Assembly: GCF_905404315.1 (NCBI RefSeq)
Contig: NC_066310.1
Location: forward strand, 2,728,001-2,792,000
Source: Leptidea sinapis
Taxonomy: Eukaryota > Arthropoda > Insecta > Lepidoptera > Pieridae
Direction: 5' to 3'
Length of the DNA: 64,000 bases
Shown: positions 9,553 through 24,700 of the stretch, piece by piece
Position numbering within the stretch: position 1 is the first letter of the stretch
Layout of the letters: every line of letters begins with the position of its first letter
Position numbers and translations under genes: made by a program
Notes under the pieces: model-generated
What the model saw: only the letters and a program-made list of their open reading frames with translations
Database searches by the model: none
Told to the model about the DNA's origin: nothing

Positions 9553-9679
9553 GAAACAAAAACAAGAAATAGTGTCTTATTGTCAAATAATGTCAAGTGA
9601 TTTATTTTCTAGACTTATTGATATTCTATTGTCGAACGTCAGAATTATAGTCCTCAGCTGTGATCCTCATTTCGGTAGA

Positions 9680-9769
9680 TTAGAAGTCATCCAAGCAGTA
9701 GTCCAAATGGTCCTCCATCACTTTGTACTGGTCGGTCGAGAACTGGTTACATTTGGGACACTTGTAGAG
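9680..9769 (-). CDS. key: NEMO-like gene terminal exon 13b (distal zinc finger)
   Basis: Acceptor ATTTTTTCAG|CTC; reads LYKCPKCNQFSTDQY then a His-x3-Cys half and stop TAA at 9680-9682. The C-x2-C-x13-H-x3-C finger with CPKC is the closer match to vertebrate NEMO/OPTN fingers. It enters in phase 0, as exon 12 requires, so it can replace exon 13a. It lies 7.3 kb beyond 13a. Confidence 0.82.
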   Translation of the reverse strand, partial: LYKCPKCNQFSTDQYKVMEDHLDYCLDDF

Positions 9770-12700
9770 CTGAAAAAATAATAAAAATATGAAGTATTAA
9801 CGAAAAAAAAAGAATATTTTTAACTCTGATAATATGAATTGGATGATTGAGATGATGAAAATATTTTAAAGCGAGAAAAGAAAAACCTAACACAAGTAGA
9901 AGCTTTGCGGAAATAGAAAAACAATTGTTGTGTCGGTTAACGATATTTCCCATTCGGTCGAATTAACAATACTTGACCAATAAGTATGTCAATGGAATTG
10001 AAAGTAATATGAAAAAAATATAGCATTTATATTATGCAGCGGGCACATTTTACTCGTGTGCTTTTCGTAGATGAGAAACCGGATTTATAAAAAAAAACAC
10101 TGCCGTTTAGGGACTACTCTAAACTAGATATTTTTATTTAACCGAAACGACCTGATATGCTCTCGTTGTTAGTTTTGTACAGTTTTAGTTTTCGTGTGCG
10201 TAAATGGAAAAAATATTTTTATTAAATCTTTTCAAAGTACTCTCCACCAGCCTCTATACAAAGTATCATGCTTCTAAGCCAGTTTTCGAAACACTATTTC
10301 CAGTCTGCGGCAGACGACACTTCTACTGCCATCGCAATCGCTAGTACCGCATCTTCCGGCGACGAATACTGGATCCCTTTTAGTTGATTTTTTATTTTCG
10401 GGAATAAAAATAAGTCACACACGGTTCTAGATCAGAAGGCCTACCATCGACTTAAAAGTATTCATCTCATCTTTCATCAATTACATTTTCCTTTTCTGTA
10501 CGTTTTATGCATGTTTTCACTAATTTTTAAAAGTTATTAACAAAATGATTCACTTTCCTCTAAGGTAGTAGAAACTTTTTTTGAATCGCTCACTTTGACA
10601 CATAAGCTATCCAGTTGAGGTTGAAATATTACATTATGGAACGAATGAATGAACGAACTAAAACAGTTTGCGATTCAATTTCCGATTTGATTTGACCTCA
10701 ACCCTAATGACGTCGTGCTTTCGACAGTTTAGGTCGTCAATTGAATCGCAATAACAGTTCATGGTAGGCCCGCTGTAAGGAGGATGACACGTGACGTTAA
10801 CCGGTTTGGTGTCCACGAGCCCCTTGTTTTGAGCGCTGAGTGAACGGGCGCGTTGTTGTGGTGTAGAAATAGCCCGCGGAGCCTGGTATTCGGTCGGCTG
10901 TCGCTCATGTCAGTGAAAACACCTGGCAGGCATTTTGTAGTATGCCATTCGGTGTTAATGCAGATTGGATTTCGTAACGGAATGGATACTAAATACTCTG
11001 TCACAGACAAGATAGCGATCAAAATTTTACCAGCGCTCATCAATCGCTTCACTTTGGTAGGCGTTGGTTCGTTTTGAAACAGACAAACTGGCAACTGACG
11101 CTTTGTTTCGGGATCGTATTGATAAATCCTGGATTCCTCACAATGTTGTTAACGCGCCGAGGCAAGTATGAATTTACTGTTTAAGTCACGGCATCATTAC
11201 ACGGGCCATCCTTCGGGAACCTATCCTTCTCATGACAAGATGCGCGTGGAGAGACTTTGCTTTCCGATACAATCTGCAATATATGCTGAATTGTTCCGAA
11301 TGTAATTCGTTTACTTTCTTGAATTAATTTTATACTCATAAATTTTGTCGCGGTAACAAAATACAATTTTCATGAGTAGGTACCGACCAATTTTTACTTA
11401 ATAATAATTAATCAACTTCACAGCTAACGCTATAACGCAATAACGCGTGGTAAAAGCTGCTACGAGAAGTCATAAGGTATTAAATACTCTGTGTATTCAA
11501 AAATTCATAGTTTTTATGCTACTTTGTATACCTATTCATATCATATAAGGGTCCTAAATCTGACACTTCTCGATTAAAGGTGCGTAAATAATTATGCGCG
11601 GCAAATCATCGAAGATAGGCGCGAGTATTGCCCTCTTAAATGTGCCTTGGGGAGATCTTCTGCTATCGGTTTTTGAGACCGCATCAAAGCAGATTCTGTC
11701 GTTAGCTCGCGGGTCAGTTATGGGTCGCTCGGCGAAATCGTGAAAATGGACAATTGACAATGAAATTGACTCTTTTCATACTTGAAAAAGGTATTGCATT
11801 TTAGTTTTATCTGGGAGCCAGGTGGTAGAAATTTTAGTTATTGCTAATTTGGTTTACATGTCATTCTTTTCAGGTCTGTCTAGCTGCCGCAGGCTGTTCA
11901 AGCTATCGCGTTCTACTTAATTTATATCAACATATTGGCTCGCGAGGCTTATGAAGGTTTTTTTTTAATGAAAATAAGGGACAAAACGAGCAGGATGTTC
12001 AGCTGATGGTAATTGATGCGCCCTGCCCATTACAATGCAGTGCCGCTCAGGAGTCTTGAAAACCCCAAAAAAATTTTAACGGCACTACAACTTCGCTCGT
12101 CACCTTGAGACACAAGATATTAAGTCTCATTTGCACAGTAATTTTACTCGGTTCGAACATGTGCTCACGCCGTTGCCGCGCGTAATTTGTACGCACCTTA
12201 ACGCTAAAAGTAGGCGCTTATCTTCGATAGACAGCCCACGGATACAAGTCCCCCACGACGTTTTATTAATCTAGAAACAAACACTTTAAAATATTTTCTA
12301 AGGAACTCTGTTAACCTTATCGCATATAACTAAGTAATACCATAAAAACAACACGCTAATAGAAATATTCATCCCATGCAATCACACAAGTTATGTTGGG
12401 AAATGTTAGAAATTATGTACCTGTCTATCTTTTGAAGACTAGACACAAAAGCCATGCAGATTTATAAACTCTCATATATATACGTCATGGTGTGTGATGA
12501 ATTAGGAAAAGAAACATATTCTCATTAGATTTAATCACTTTTCGTTGCAAAAGAAACACTAAAGTAGTGGTTTGCGCAATGTTTCACTATTTGTAAGTAA
12601 TAATCTTTATTTGCGAAAACTGCCACCAAATTTTTTTCGATACAATAGACATGAACAATTAACATTATATGAATAAAAGAAAGAATAATACAAACAGTAA

Positions 12701-15700
12701 AAAAAATAAAAAGAGATACAAATGCTATTTAAACATGGAAGGATTATTTTTAATAACTTAGGCTGATAACAAACGTGGCATCAGCGCGATTCGCAAAAAG
12801 GAAAGTTCTCAGAAAACGTTAGGACGTTTATACGATATTATGAACATATTTAGATTTGTTCTTCTGTGCAAGCTATCATGGCAGTATCAGTAGCAGTATT
12901 AAACAATGCAGCATTTATTTTTCATTACTCATACTCGGAAAGTAATGTTGTCTTGATCTGATTATTGGGTGGAAAATGCTGTTTCCCTCCATAGAGAGGG
13001 AAAAACTCATACAAATTACTTCCCACCTAAGGGCCGGAATGAACTTCAAAAATAGAAAAAACAACTAATTAAAAAAAATGCTGCGGCCATGTGACTTTCT
13101 TAACAGCCAGTGTGAACTTAGCACAAACTTCCTTGAGCGGAATAAGCCGCAACAATTACGCGGTGAGTTCCATATTTAAAATTTAAAAAGTCGACATAAA
13201 TTGTCCTAATTTGACAATTAATTTTAAATAGGTACTACTAGGTAATATTATGATTTAATATCAATAAATAGTTTAGATAAACAACTAGTTTTATTTTCCT
13301 CATATTCGAAATGAAAAGTAAAGTGTTTAACACGGGTAAAATAATCAATTCTTACTCGGACTATAGCCGCCCTTGCTGCAATGCAATTAATGAAATTTTC
13401 AATTCATTAATTAGGCAGTCAACACAGGTTTAATAATTTGGAAGGAGGTACTTTCAGTTCAAAGACCACGTGACTGACTGATACCGCGTAACATATAGAA
13501 ATGATTAAATAAAAAAATATTTATTAAAATTAAAATACTTATTTAAAAATAGTCATTTATATCTTATATCTTTATACGAGCAATTCTTATATAATCCGAA
13601 TCTAGGAAACGGCTCAATCGATTTTCAAAAAATTTAGTACACTTTTAGATTTCGGGGGCGATAAATCGATCTAGCTAGGTTTCAATTGAAAAATAATGTA
13701 GTTTTATCCGCGTCTTAATGAGAAACAGCTACAATAACATTAGAATACAAAGGTGAATTTCGCCACTATATATAAGACTATAATAGCTCAGGTGGGACAT
13801 TGGGTGATCCGGAAAGCAGAAGACCACCGGTTCGAACCCAGAAGTCTTATTAGTTTTTTTTTTGTGAAATTTTTGTACATTATTAAAAATCCGAGAAAGG
13901 CTCCGTCGTCCGGATATTTACCACAAATTGAAAATATGTTATAAGATACATGCGTATAATTTGATAATTAAGTAAGCGACATAGCTCACACACACACACA
14001 CATCATACTATTTTAAGTATATTCTCACCTGGTAAGTTGTTGCTTAGTATTATGATTATAATCATAGTGTAGCAAAATAAATAATATTTATTCTGTAAAA
14101 TAAACTTTATAAAACTTAAATGCAACAAAAAATACATTGATTTTCCATTCTAACAGCAAATAATTGAAAAATAGTATATAAATATAATTAATAATATGTT
14201 ATAATTAATAAATATTTAAATAATAATAATTTAATAGTAATAAAACATGTGTAATTATTGCTGAATTTCCTAGAATATTATTAAAGTTTCGTAAATATTT
14301 ATTTAAAATTACTATTCGAGTTTTTATCCTTAGACACAATATAATTTACTTTATCTACACCCATGCTTTAAAACAGTTAGCTTATTGCCAATATTAAAAC
14401 ACCCAATGTCTTAATAACCATTACATCATCCAAACGAGTGTTGTAATGAAATTCAGTGCAACATTACATCATCCATTTCATAATAACACTCCTTTGTGTG
14501 ATATTATGGTTACTAGGATTGGCTTTTTTAATGTTAGCAGTAAGCTAACTGTCTTGTGATAAACCCACATTTGTGTTTTAATACCCCTTATTACACAACA
14601 GTTGCATAATAATTACTTATCTACACCCATGCTTTAAATCGTCTATTAAAGATTCTGAAACAGTTAGCATATTGCCAACATTAAAACACCCAACGTTCTA
14701 ATAACCATTACATCATCCAAAAGAGTGTTGTAATGTTGTACTGAATTTCGTAACAATACTCCTATTTTTTTTTCAATCCCTACATGCTCAAACAGTTTCA
14801 ACAGACAGCCACATTCTTATTGCCCGATGCGTGGTATCTGTATGAATTTCAAAAAAAGAACATTTTCGTTTACGCGCGTTACACACTACCAGAACGTCGC
14901 GCGCCGTAAAAAAAGTAGGTTATTATAATCCCCGCCATATTTCTTCGATATTTTTATTGTTTTGTTTACAAAAAATGAGCGATTCATTTTAAACGCTGCA
15001 AAAGAACATAATATTCAAGTGAATTTTAATTATTGCACTATACAAAATGTAAATTACTACTAAAATAAATAATTCTTTCATTAATACTTAGTTTATTTGT
15101 ATATAATCAGTAATGGATGATATTAGGTGACTACTAGGACTTGCTGTTTTAATGTTAGCAGTAAGCTAACAGTTTCAGAATCCTTTAGAGGATTCATATT
15201 CTGGGTGTAGATAGTCTTGTATGCAGGTGTTGATGATTAGGTATTAAAACACTCATGTGATACTATTATCACAATAATTCACACACACATAAATCCATAT
15301 TCGTGTTTTAATACCCCTTATTACACAACAGTTGCATAAATAACTATTATAATAGTATCACATCAGTGTTTTAATACCTAATTATCAACAGTTGCATATA
15401 AGACTATCTACACCCATAATATGAATCAGCAGAAATAGGCGCCGTTGTGGTACCCATAATCTAGCCGGCATCCTGTGCAAAGGAGCCTCCCACTGGTAAA
15501 GCTGTGTGAAGAAAGACGACTCATTTCCGAAGTCATATACATCTATCTGTCTGTATATTATAGACAGGAAGGACACCACATATCAAGCTGATCTATACGC
15601 GATTGGCAGGTGCCTACATTTTTATAAAATAGAATCGTGACAGAAACTATAAGTCATGGAATACCGCAATAATGTCAGACAGTAAAGCGACACTGAAGGC

Positions 15701-18700
15701 ATTAACATCCTACACAACCAACTTAAATATGGTGCAGGTTCAAATTGGACTACTTGTCCAAATGTAACATGGTCACTATGTGTGTATACTAGGGCCAAAA
15801 AATATTAAAGGAAGCGAGATAGGTAGCTGAGAAAGGAGCTTCCACAACCTTCACTGGATATGAGCCCCTCTGTGGTGTCGGATGATCCATAATCCGCAGA
15901 ATCATGAAGAATCAGGAAACCCACGAAGCAGCTAATCATCGGCTCTCGTTACCAAGCCTTAGGCAAGCTAAGCCTCGTTGCTACAATTGGAATCGTACAA
16001 GGTTATGCAAAAAGTTGGTCAAGTACCAAAAAATCATAAGTTTCTTCTCTGGTCATTGCAAACTTATACTGAGATCCAAAGAGCTTATGTACACTTTGCT
16101 AACACTTTACTTAGCTAAGTTCAAGCTTGGAACAATCCCTGATTTGTCAAACAACAGTTATGATGTCGCAAAAAATTGATGATCAATTTTTTTGGTTCGG
16201 TATCCCCTTATCATTTAGGGGTTATAATCATATATATATATATATATATATAAAGGGATCTATCATGAAAAATAGATGTAGGCCGATTCTCAGACCTACC
16301 CGATATACACACAAATTTTAAAATAAATTGATTTCGTCGTTTCGGAGGAGTTTGGTAACAAACAACGGGACACGAGAAATTTACATATAAGAAGATAAAA
16401 GTATAAGTCTTTCCTATGTCGTCATTATGGTGGGAGGACTAACTCGCTAGATAAGTCTTAGTACTTACGCTGGATGGATCTCAACCTTAAAGGACACAAT
16501 GCCTCAATGAATCCACCCTATGCAGACTCTATCAAGAGGCCTTTGAAGGCCCTGAACATTACTACGGAAGTGTGATGCCATAGCTACGGGAAGTGGGGTG
16601 GCTTAAAGACCTCTCACTCCAGGCAGAGGACCTACCCCACATGAGCCCCGGAGGATTCTCCTAGGCTTTCAAGATAGATAGATACAATAAGAACTCCAAT
16701 TGAAGAGATGTAATGTTTGCCCGAATCTCTTCACCACGAGAGCATTGTTATCATTAGGGTGTGCATCATTAGCACATGCAGGGGGTACAATAGATATATA
16801 GATTTAAGAGTACAATCCTCAGAGTAAACAATAAAAATAATCAAATAAAATGTCGAATTCGTAGATCAGTGCCAAATCGATGGTTCATTGTACGAAATCA
16901 AATTGTTTATTGTATAATTTACAATATAATACAACCTGTTGTGTTAGCACCTGATTTAAATTTATAAAAATCTGTCCCTCTATTGCTAATGCCTTTTAGT
17001 TTAACATTTATAATTATATTATATTTTGGTCTTTTGCGCACCGTTTGTATGACAATTGTTATTATAATTAGACTGTTGTTATAACAGACAGTGGTCAACG
17101 TGTTGCTGTAAAAGTATCAAGGTCTTGTAAGGCTGGTCACACACGGGGCAGATGAAACGCTGCGGCGGTGGAGACGCTTGTGGATCTACATCCCCTTTCT
17201 CTTCAGAATCTAACTTTTTCTTCACACGAACCTTGGTCATAATAAGAACACGTTTTATGGCCTATTCTTAATATTATAATATATTATAAATAACAAAAAT
17301 AAAAAGTGATGTGTTACGTGAGTGTATAACTATTAAATATAAATAAAAAATAAAACCATCGAAAAAATAAATAAAATCTATAGAAAATAAGTAAAAAAAT
17401 ATATAAGTATAGATTTGTTGTACAAAATAAAAATATTTTATACATTATATTATTAACTATCAGTTTTTACTCTGTCTGTACTGAAAGTTTCTAGATTGGC
17501 CGTTGTAATACTTAACTAACTTAATTTAAAAAAAAATACAACTATAGGATTTGGAAATGGAACACTCCGAGAGAGATTTTATAAGCACCAAATGTAAATC
17601 TGAAATTTGATGACGCATCGACAGTCGGACCTTGCTTGCACTTTGAGATTTTTTAATCCGAAAATTAAATATAATCCACAGAGTAACACGATTTACAAGC
17701 CATAATGGCGGTGAATACTTTGCAGGAGGTCAATCAAGATGTACCTGAGGAAGACTGGAACAATTGCTTATTTATAAAAATGCTTTGGAACCAATCAAGA
17801 ATGCAAAAGTGTGTAAATATTGAAGGAAAAGTAAGTTAAAAAAATATATTTTGAAAAACAATAAATATATCATAAACACAAACAGTTTCCCTGCGATATC
17901 GAATCAGAAATGAGAAGGTCTATAGGAGAACCAAAGTCACCGACATAGCCCGATGATTTCGAAACTGAAGTGGCAGTGGGCAGAGCGCATAGCTCGAAGG
18001 ACAGGTGGCCGTTGGGGCAGTAAGTCCTTTGGCGAACACGTACTGGAAGACGTAGTGTTGGTAGGCCACAAACAAGATGGATTGATGATCTGGTCAATAT
18101 GGAACGCGGGAATAGGTTGGATGAGGGCAGCGTAGTACCGATCGCCATGGAGATTTTGGGGGAGTTCTTTGTCCAGCAGTGGACTTCTTTCGGCTGAAGT
18201 GAGTGGCATTATTAATGAGAATCCAGAAACTTACAGTATGACAAAATTATTATTTAATTATATTCAGAACAACGCCAATATGCACAGTGAATGAAATAGT
18301 GTGTGCAAGACATAGGTGTTTTCGTGTTATGTTTATTGAGGTATGTATAACTCATAAAATATATAGCTGTCTGGCACAAATACTACTATGCTCTCTTTGA
18401 AGTTAGATAATTTGAATCCATTATAAAAAAAATCTTACCTTCGCAGCTGCCATGGTGGTAGTACGTCCGCTATTGCTGGTAACTGTTGAACTGGTGGTGG
18501 ACACTCGGGTGGCTGAAGCGGCCGTAGCTTGGACCACGGTGGGTTGTTTTAATGTCGTAACATTTACCCGAGCCAACGCTGTCTGGACTACACTAGGGTT
18601 CATTTTGCGTATCTCATCCAACTGAAAAGGAAGGGAATTAAATTATATTTCTGGAACAGCACCATAATGGGCAACATCAAAATCAAGTAGGAAGTGGGGG

Positions 18701-21700
18701 GTATGCTCTCAGCCTAAATGTCCCAAATGGTTTCGGTTCAGGAGTATTTACCAATATACAAATTTAATTTATATGGGTACCAAAATTTATGAACGATACG
18801 GATTCGAACTCGTGCCTCTCGAGATACGCCCCAGCGCTTTGACCATGGCGGTATGTTTGTTCAAATTTCAAGTTGTGGCGTATTATACTATGATAATTAT
18901 ATAGCAATGGGGTATTTGACTCAATTTGTTATAACCTCGTAAGGCCCCACAAAAAATTAGGTCGAAATAAATTATTTATTTAAACCATTACTAAATCCAC
19001 AGAACTTAAATAAGGTTCTAATAATACTACTTCGTAGGACTTACATCTAGTAACGGATTTACAATATTTATAATAAGACATGATATTTGTGCGTGTGTGG
19101 TTTGGTGAGTGTGTGTGTGTGTGTGTTTGTGAATTACTTTAAATTTAACCTTCCTTTAGATTTTTATTAACACTCGCTTTATGACCCAATGTACTAAACA
19201 ACTGTGCAAATGGTTGCGGTGCAGAACTGTAAATTATTAAAAAAGTATTTAAATGAAATGTTTTTGACTTATTTCTTTGAAATGATACTTCTTTTACTTA
19301 AGTTAACTATTTCATGTTAAAGTTTTGCTGAAATAATTTGTCCTTTCTTTGGGACATCGGGTCATAGTTTGAAGTATATTAGTTTTAAAAACAATAATCT
19401 ACTTATTATTAAACTAAAATAAAAAGAACTATAAATTATGTGTACTGGAAATAAATACAATAATAATGTAACAAGCATTTAAACTTTTGGAGTAAGGGTA
19501 TGCTATCCCTCTCTCGCAAAACAAAAATTTGGATAGAGATAAGGTATAACGTCACATTTAAAATGTCTTAGTAATTTATATTTTTTTTATCCCATCAGAA
19601 AGTAGATATTTCAACGAACAAAAAGCCCCCAAACTTTTTGAAAAAAGCTGATATTTTGACGTCAGAATTTTCGATTGAAAATTAGGGTGTTTTTTTGATA
19701 TTAAGTTAAAATAAGGCGAAAAAAATAAATATTTTAAATCAAATAAATTACAATGTATTTGGGACATAATAAGGTAAGTTTTCACCAAATTTCGAAGAAA
19801 AAAATTTTTTTTTGAAAAAGATATAAAGAAAAAACCAAAAACTTGTTTTTTTGAATTTTTCACCTAAATTTTGAGGTTATGTGAAAAAAATTTAATTAAA
19901 AAAGTTGTAGATCTCTTTATTACCTACAGCTTTGCCAATTAACTTTTTGCCAGAGGACTTGTAGTTTTGCCGGAAATCGAGATAAACCGTTTTTTACCCT
20001 AAAACATAATTTATAATTTATTTTTCCCTTAATTTTTGTTATATTCTTGTCCTTTATCAATGGGTTTCATCCTACTGTAATTTTTTTTTGGTTTCAAAAA
20101 TTATCGACCCTGGTCTATAGTACGAAACTATAGGGTTAATCAGTTTAATGACAGCCACTAAGTTACCTATACTAATGAAAGTTAACTTTGAATAATAATT
20201 AGTTATATTGTATGTAGTTAATTGTATAGATTAAGAAGCTATATAATGGTTGTTTTCATATTTTAATAAAGATTATTACTATTTGTAACAGGTGCTATGT
20301 ATCACACACCAGAGAATAGGATGTCCCTACTTGGGTTTATTAAAATCTTCGGTTTCGCCTAGTGCCTACAAATGATACCATCACACTAATTGCTGACATT
20401 TCTCCCCTTTTTCAACAATATACTACAAGTCCAGTGGAAGGCTCGTAAGCACAGGATTCTGGCTAGATTATGGTTACCACAACGGCGCCCATTTCTGTAG
20501 TGAAGCAATAATGTGTATACATTACTGTGTTTTGGTCTGAAGGGCGCCGTAGCTAGTGAAATTACTGGGCAAATGAAACTTAACATCTTATGTCTCAAGG
20601 TGACGAGCGCAAGTGCTGCTCAGAATTTTTGTGTTTTTCAAGAATCCTGAGCGGTACTGCATTGTAATGGGCAGGACAGTCCCTTATTATCATAAAAAAA
20701 GTAATGTATACTTACTTGTTTGACGAGGACCTGGTGTTCCTTCTGCAGCAGCCTCAGTTGTGACTGAGCCGTCTCTCTCTCGCTCGCCATCTGGGCGCGA
20801 CCCTCGCGCTCAGCCTCGAAGTCAATCCTGTTCAGTAATAATATACCAACACTTTAGATGCCTTCACACACGGACCATACTCTCACCTCAAAGTCATTTA
20901 GCATCCCGAGAACCAATCTATATTATATCTGTTGTATCTGTTGGCGCATATTTCATTTGCTCATTTCGGAACGAACTTGTAACTGTCAGCATCAACGTCA
21001 GTTGTCAAGTTCTCGTTTCCAATCCCCGCTTACTCATCCCTCCTTCCGCACCTCGTTCCCTCTACTCCTACCTCGACCCTGCACTTTCACGAAATTACTG
21101 GATAAACGAGATACATTAACATCTTATGCCTCAAGGAGACGAGCGCAATTGTGGTGCCGATCAGAATTTTGAGAATTTTCAAGAATCCTGAGCGGTACTA
21201 CATTGTAATGGGCGAGGCGTATCAATTACCATTAGATGAACGTCCTGCTCATCTCGTACCTTATTGTCATAAAAAAAGAATGGCGATGTTTTCCATGCAG
21301 AAACTTCCGGACTATTTTGTTGTTAAACTAGTCAAGGTTAACTAGGCATTATTATTACGAATAAAAAGTGATGAAAAGTGACCATGTACAGACCTAAAGG
21401 ACTCTAGCTGAGCCTTGAGCAGCGCCACATCGTCTGTGTGTCCCACCAGCATCGCTACTTCGTTCTGGAGGGCCTGCACCTCCTCACCGCGAGCCATCAG
21501 CGCTTTGGTCAACTGCTCCACAGACCCAGAAGCCGGGTCCACCTGAAATAATTAAAATTTAACATATAACTATTTCTTTTTAAACGAAAATAAGGGACGA
21601 GCAGGACGTTCAGCTGATGGTAATTGATACGCTCTACCCATTACAATGCTGTGACACACAGGATTCTTAAAAAACCCAAAAACTCTTAGTCTGATTACAG

Positions 21701-24700
21701 TTGCGCAGTGGTACCCATAATCTAGCCGACATTCTGTGAAAAGGAGCCTCCCAGTGGAATTGTTACAACTTAAAAACACTTTCATTTTTGGATAAGATGT
21801 TCTAAAAAAAACATGGAAGAGCTATAACAATATTATCTACCATTGTGTTTAATAAAAAAAACAAATACAATACGCTTTTGTAACATCTTTTGCATTTTCT
21901 ATTGAAGCATATACTTACACTTTAGGAATGGGTTGCTAGCGGCCGTTCCAAATATTCAGTCTATCTCTTCAAGTAAGATAAAAATGGTAACTATCGTTGA
22001 CTGGGACAGGAGTCCGAATAAACTTATCGACGGTACCTCACCTTATCCGTACACGCTGTCTGTCAATGGGACGACGTATAGTTTACCAGCGATAGAAGTT
22101 TGTACGGAAATCGCAATTCACGCGTCCCAATATAGGGCGATAAGAATGACTTATCGGGTATATTGGGACAGCTTCAGATTATTGACAGCTAATTACTGAC
22201 AGTAGAATGTAGTAATGTATCTCCTGTAGATAGTATAGACAGCCGTAGGACTGTTTGCTATCTTATCCGAGATTACAATAAATTCTTGTATGTTGTTTTT
22301 AATGTATTTTTCAGTAAGAACCCCATAGACCCCATATAGACATGAGTTTTATTTTTGTTATTTGTTCGTAGTTTATCTTTATTGTGTTTTTAGTTTTCCT
22401 GTACTAAGAGTTCCTATGTGTATACTCGTATTTATTTCCTTATTAAATTTTAATTTCTACTCGTTGAAAGCAAAACCGATCGGGTTCGGTCTCATGCCCC
22501 ACTGTCAACAGCTGAATTAGAATTAGGATTTCTATGGGTATATTTTGTTGCTTGTTTTGAATTTGCATTTTTCTTTTGTTGCCGGTGTTTGCTGTTTCTT
22601 AGCAAATTCAAATATTTTTATTCAAAATAGGATGTGACATCACTTATTGAAAGTCAAAAAACTACCAACCATTCCAAAATGAATGCCACAGACCTGAGAA
22701 GAACGGGCGCATCAAACTCAGCGGGTTTTTTTTTTCATCAAAACATATGTTTACAAAGTAACATTGTACAATTAAACTTATTATTTAAAAGCCTGAGGGC
22801 GGTCGCTCTATTCCCAATTTGTAGTATCATTAAGAAAGTCATTTATGTTATAGTAACCTTTACCACACAAACGTTTTTTTACAATTCTTTTGAATAACGT
22901 AATACTTTTGTTTTGAACATTTTCTGGGATCTTATTGTAAAGGCATATACATCGCCCCACAAAAGACTTAACTAACTCGACTTAGCCGAGTAGTTGACAT
23001 TATAAGTTTCTAGCAAATTCACTCATGTTTCTATGAACATCTCATTTTTATGAATATCAAAAGATACAATTATAGAAATAATAATTACCTTTACTTCAGT
23101 TTTCATTTTCAACAGCTCTTTGTAATCGCTGAATATATTTTCGAAGATAGACAGTACTCCCTTTACTTGTGCGCTGAAAATATATTTTTATTATTCACTT
23201 AGCTGTCGCAACATGGCTTTGTGTCTCCATTATCCCCATATAACAATTTACACGATTATTTTTTTTTTTTATGAAAATTAGGGACGAGACGAGCAGCACG
23301 CTCAGCTGATGGTAATTGATACGCCCTGCGGCGTCTTTCTGTTCTGAGCGGCACTAAAATTGCGCTCGTCACCTTGAGACATAAGATGTTTAGTCTCATT
23401 TGCCCAGTAATTTCACTAGCTACGGCGCCCTTCAGACCGAAACACAGTAATGTTTACACATTACTGCTTCACGGCAGAAATAGGCGCCGTTGTGGTACCC
23501 ATAATTTAGCCGGCTCCCTGTGCAAAGGAGCCTCCCACTGGATTATTTTTTAATTAATACCCAATAACCACCTTCTCTGCTTAAGCTAAGATTATCCAAA
23601 TTCTTAACGACGAGGACTAACACTAGAACTACAATATAATTTTTTAAAGTGAAACTTGTATCACATCGCTTCAAATGTTCTCCACGTGTTTCGGCACTAG
23701 ACTGTCCTGAAGATGCCTCGTGTAGAGACGTAACACGTGTCGAATTGCTTGAAGACAATTAGTAGCGGAATTTACACTCAAGATATCTAGCTAATTTCTT
23801 TTAGATAATAATGAATTTCCGCAAAATAACGCCTAATTCAATAAATCTTCAAACGTTTACGTCCATATATTGCATGTGTCATTACAGGAGGCGGCGGAGT
23901 AAGGGTAAAGTAAAAAGCGCTCGGCAGAGAGCCAATATGGCGGCGTCAATGACTCATATCAGCTGACGTGTAACATTTAAATTCTCACTCTCATTTATTC
24001 ATGCAAGTGGTCCGCGATTTAATGACTGAGTGAATTGATGTTTATATTGCTGTGTTCACCTTATTATAACGGACTACGAAACATCTAGTGAATTGAAATT
24101 ATTGTTGGAGATCTTATCTATCATCTATCCGGACGACCGAGCCTTGCACGGATTTTTAAGAATGTACAGAACTTGGACAAACAAAAAACTAATAAGTAGA
24201 GACCGGATTAAGATTGATTAGATTATATGCTACAAAAAATGCCCAAAATGTGCATACAAATATGCAAGTAAAATAGGCAAAATATGCACGAAAATACATA
24301 AAAACGGCCAAAATATGCATACAATTAAACAAAAAAAAAATAAGTCATATTTTTATTTTATTTTATAAAAGCTATGACAACCGTATTTGTGAAAAAAACT
24401 GTTTCAAGATATATATACTTAGGTAACAATGAAATTTAAGATTTACCTTTAAAAATATGTACTACTAAGTACTGTGCTAAATGTTCTGTAGACAAATTTT
24501 ATTGTGTCTACGATCGCTTAGTAAATTTTTGTAAGCGGAAAAGGAGCGTTCTACGTTTATTGAGGTTACTGGGCAGAATTTAAATTTGGGTGCAATGTTT
24601 GGGCTTACTATGAAAAGCATCGAACGATGAGCGAGATCGAGCGTAAATATGAACAATTATTTTCATTTTTCCAAAATATGCAACTACCGCTGAAAAGGTA

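Noticed and set aside
9542..9781. Plus-strand 79-codon frame
   Set aside because: It is the antisense shadow of the zinc-finger exon 13b, which has proper splice and stop signals on the minus strand.
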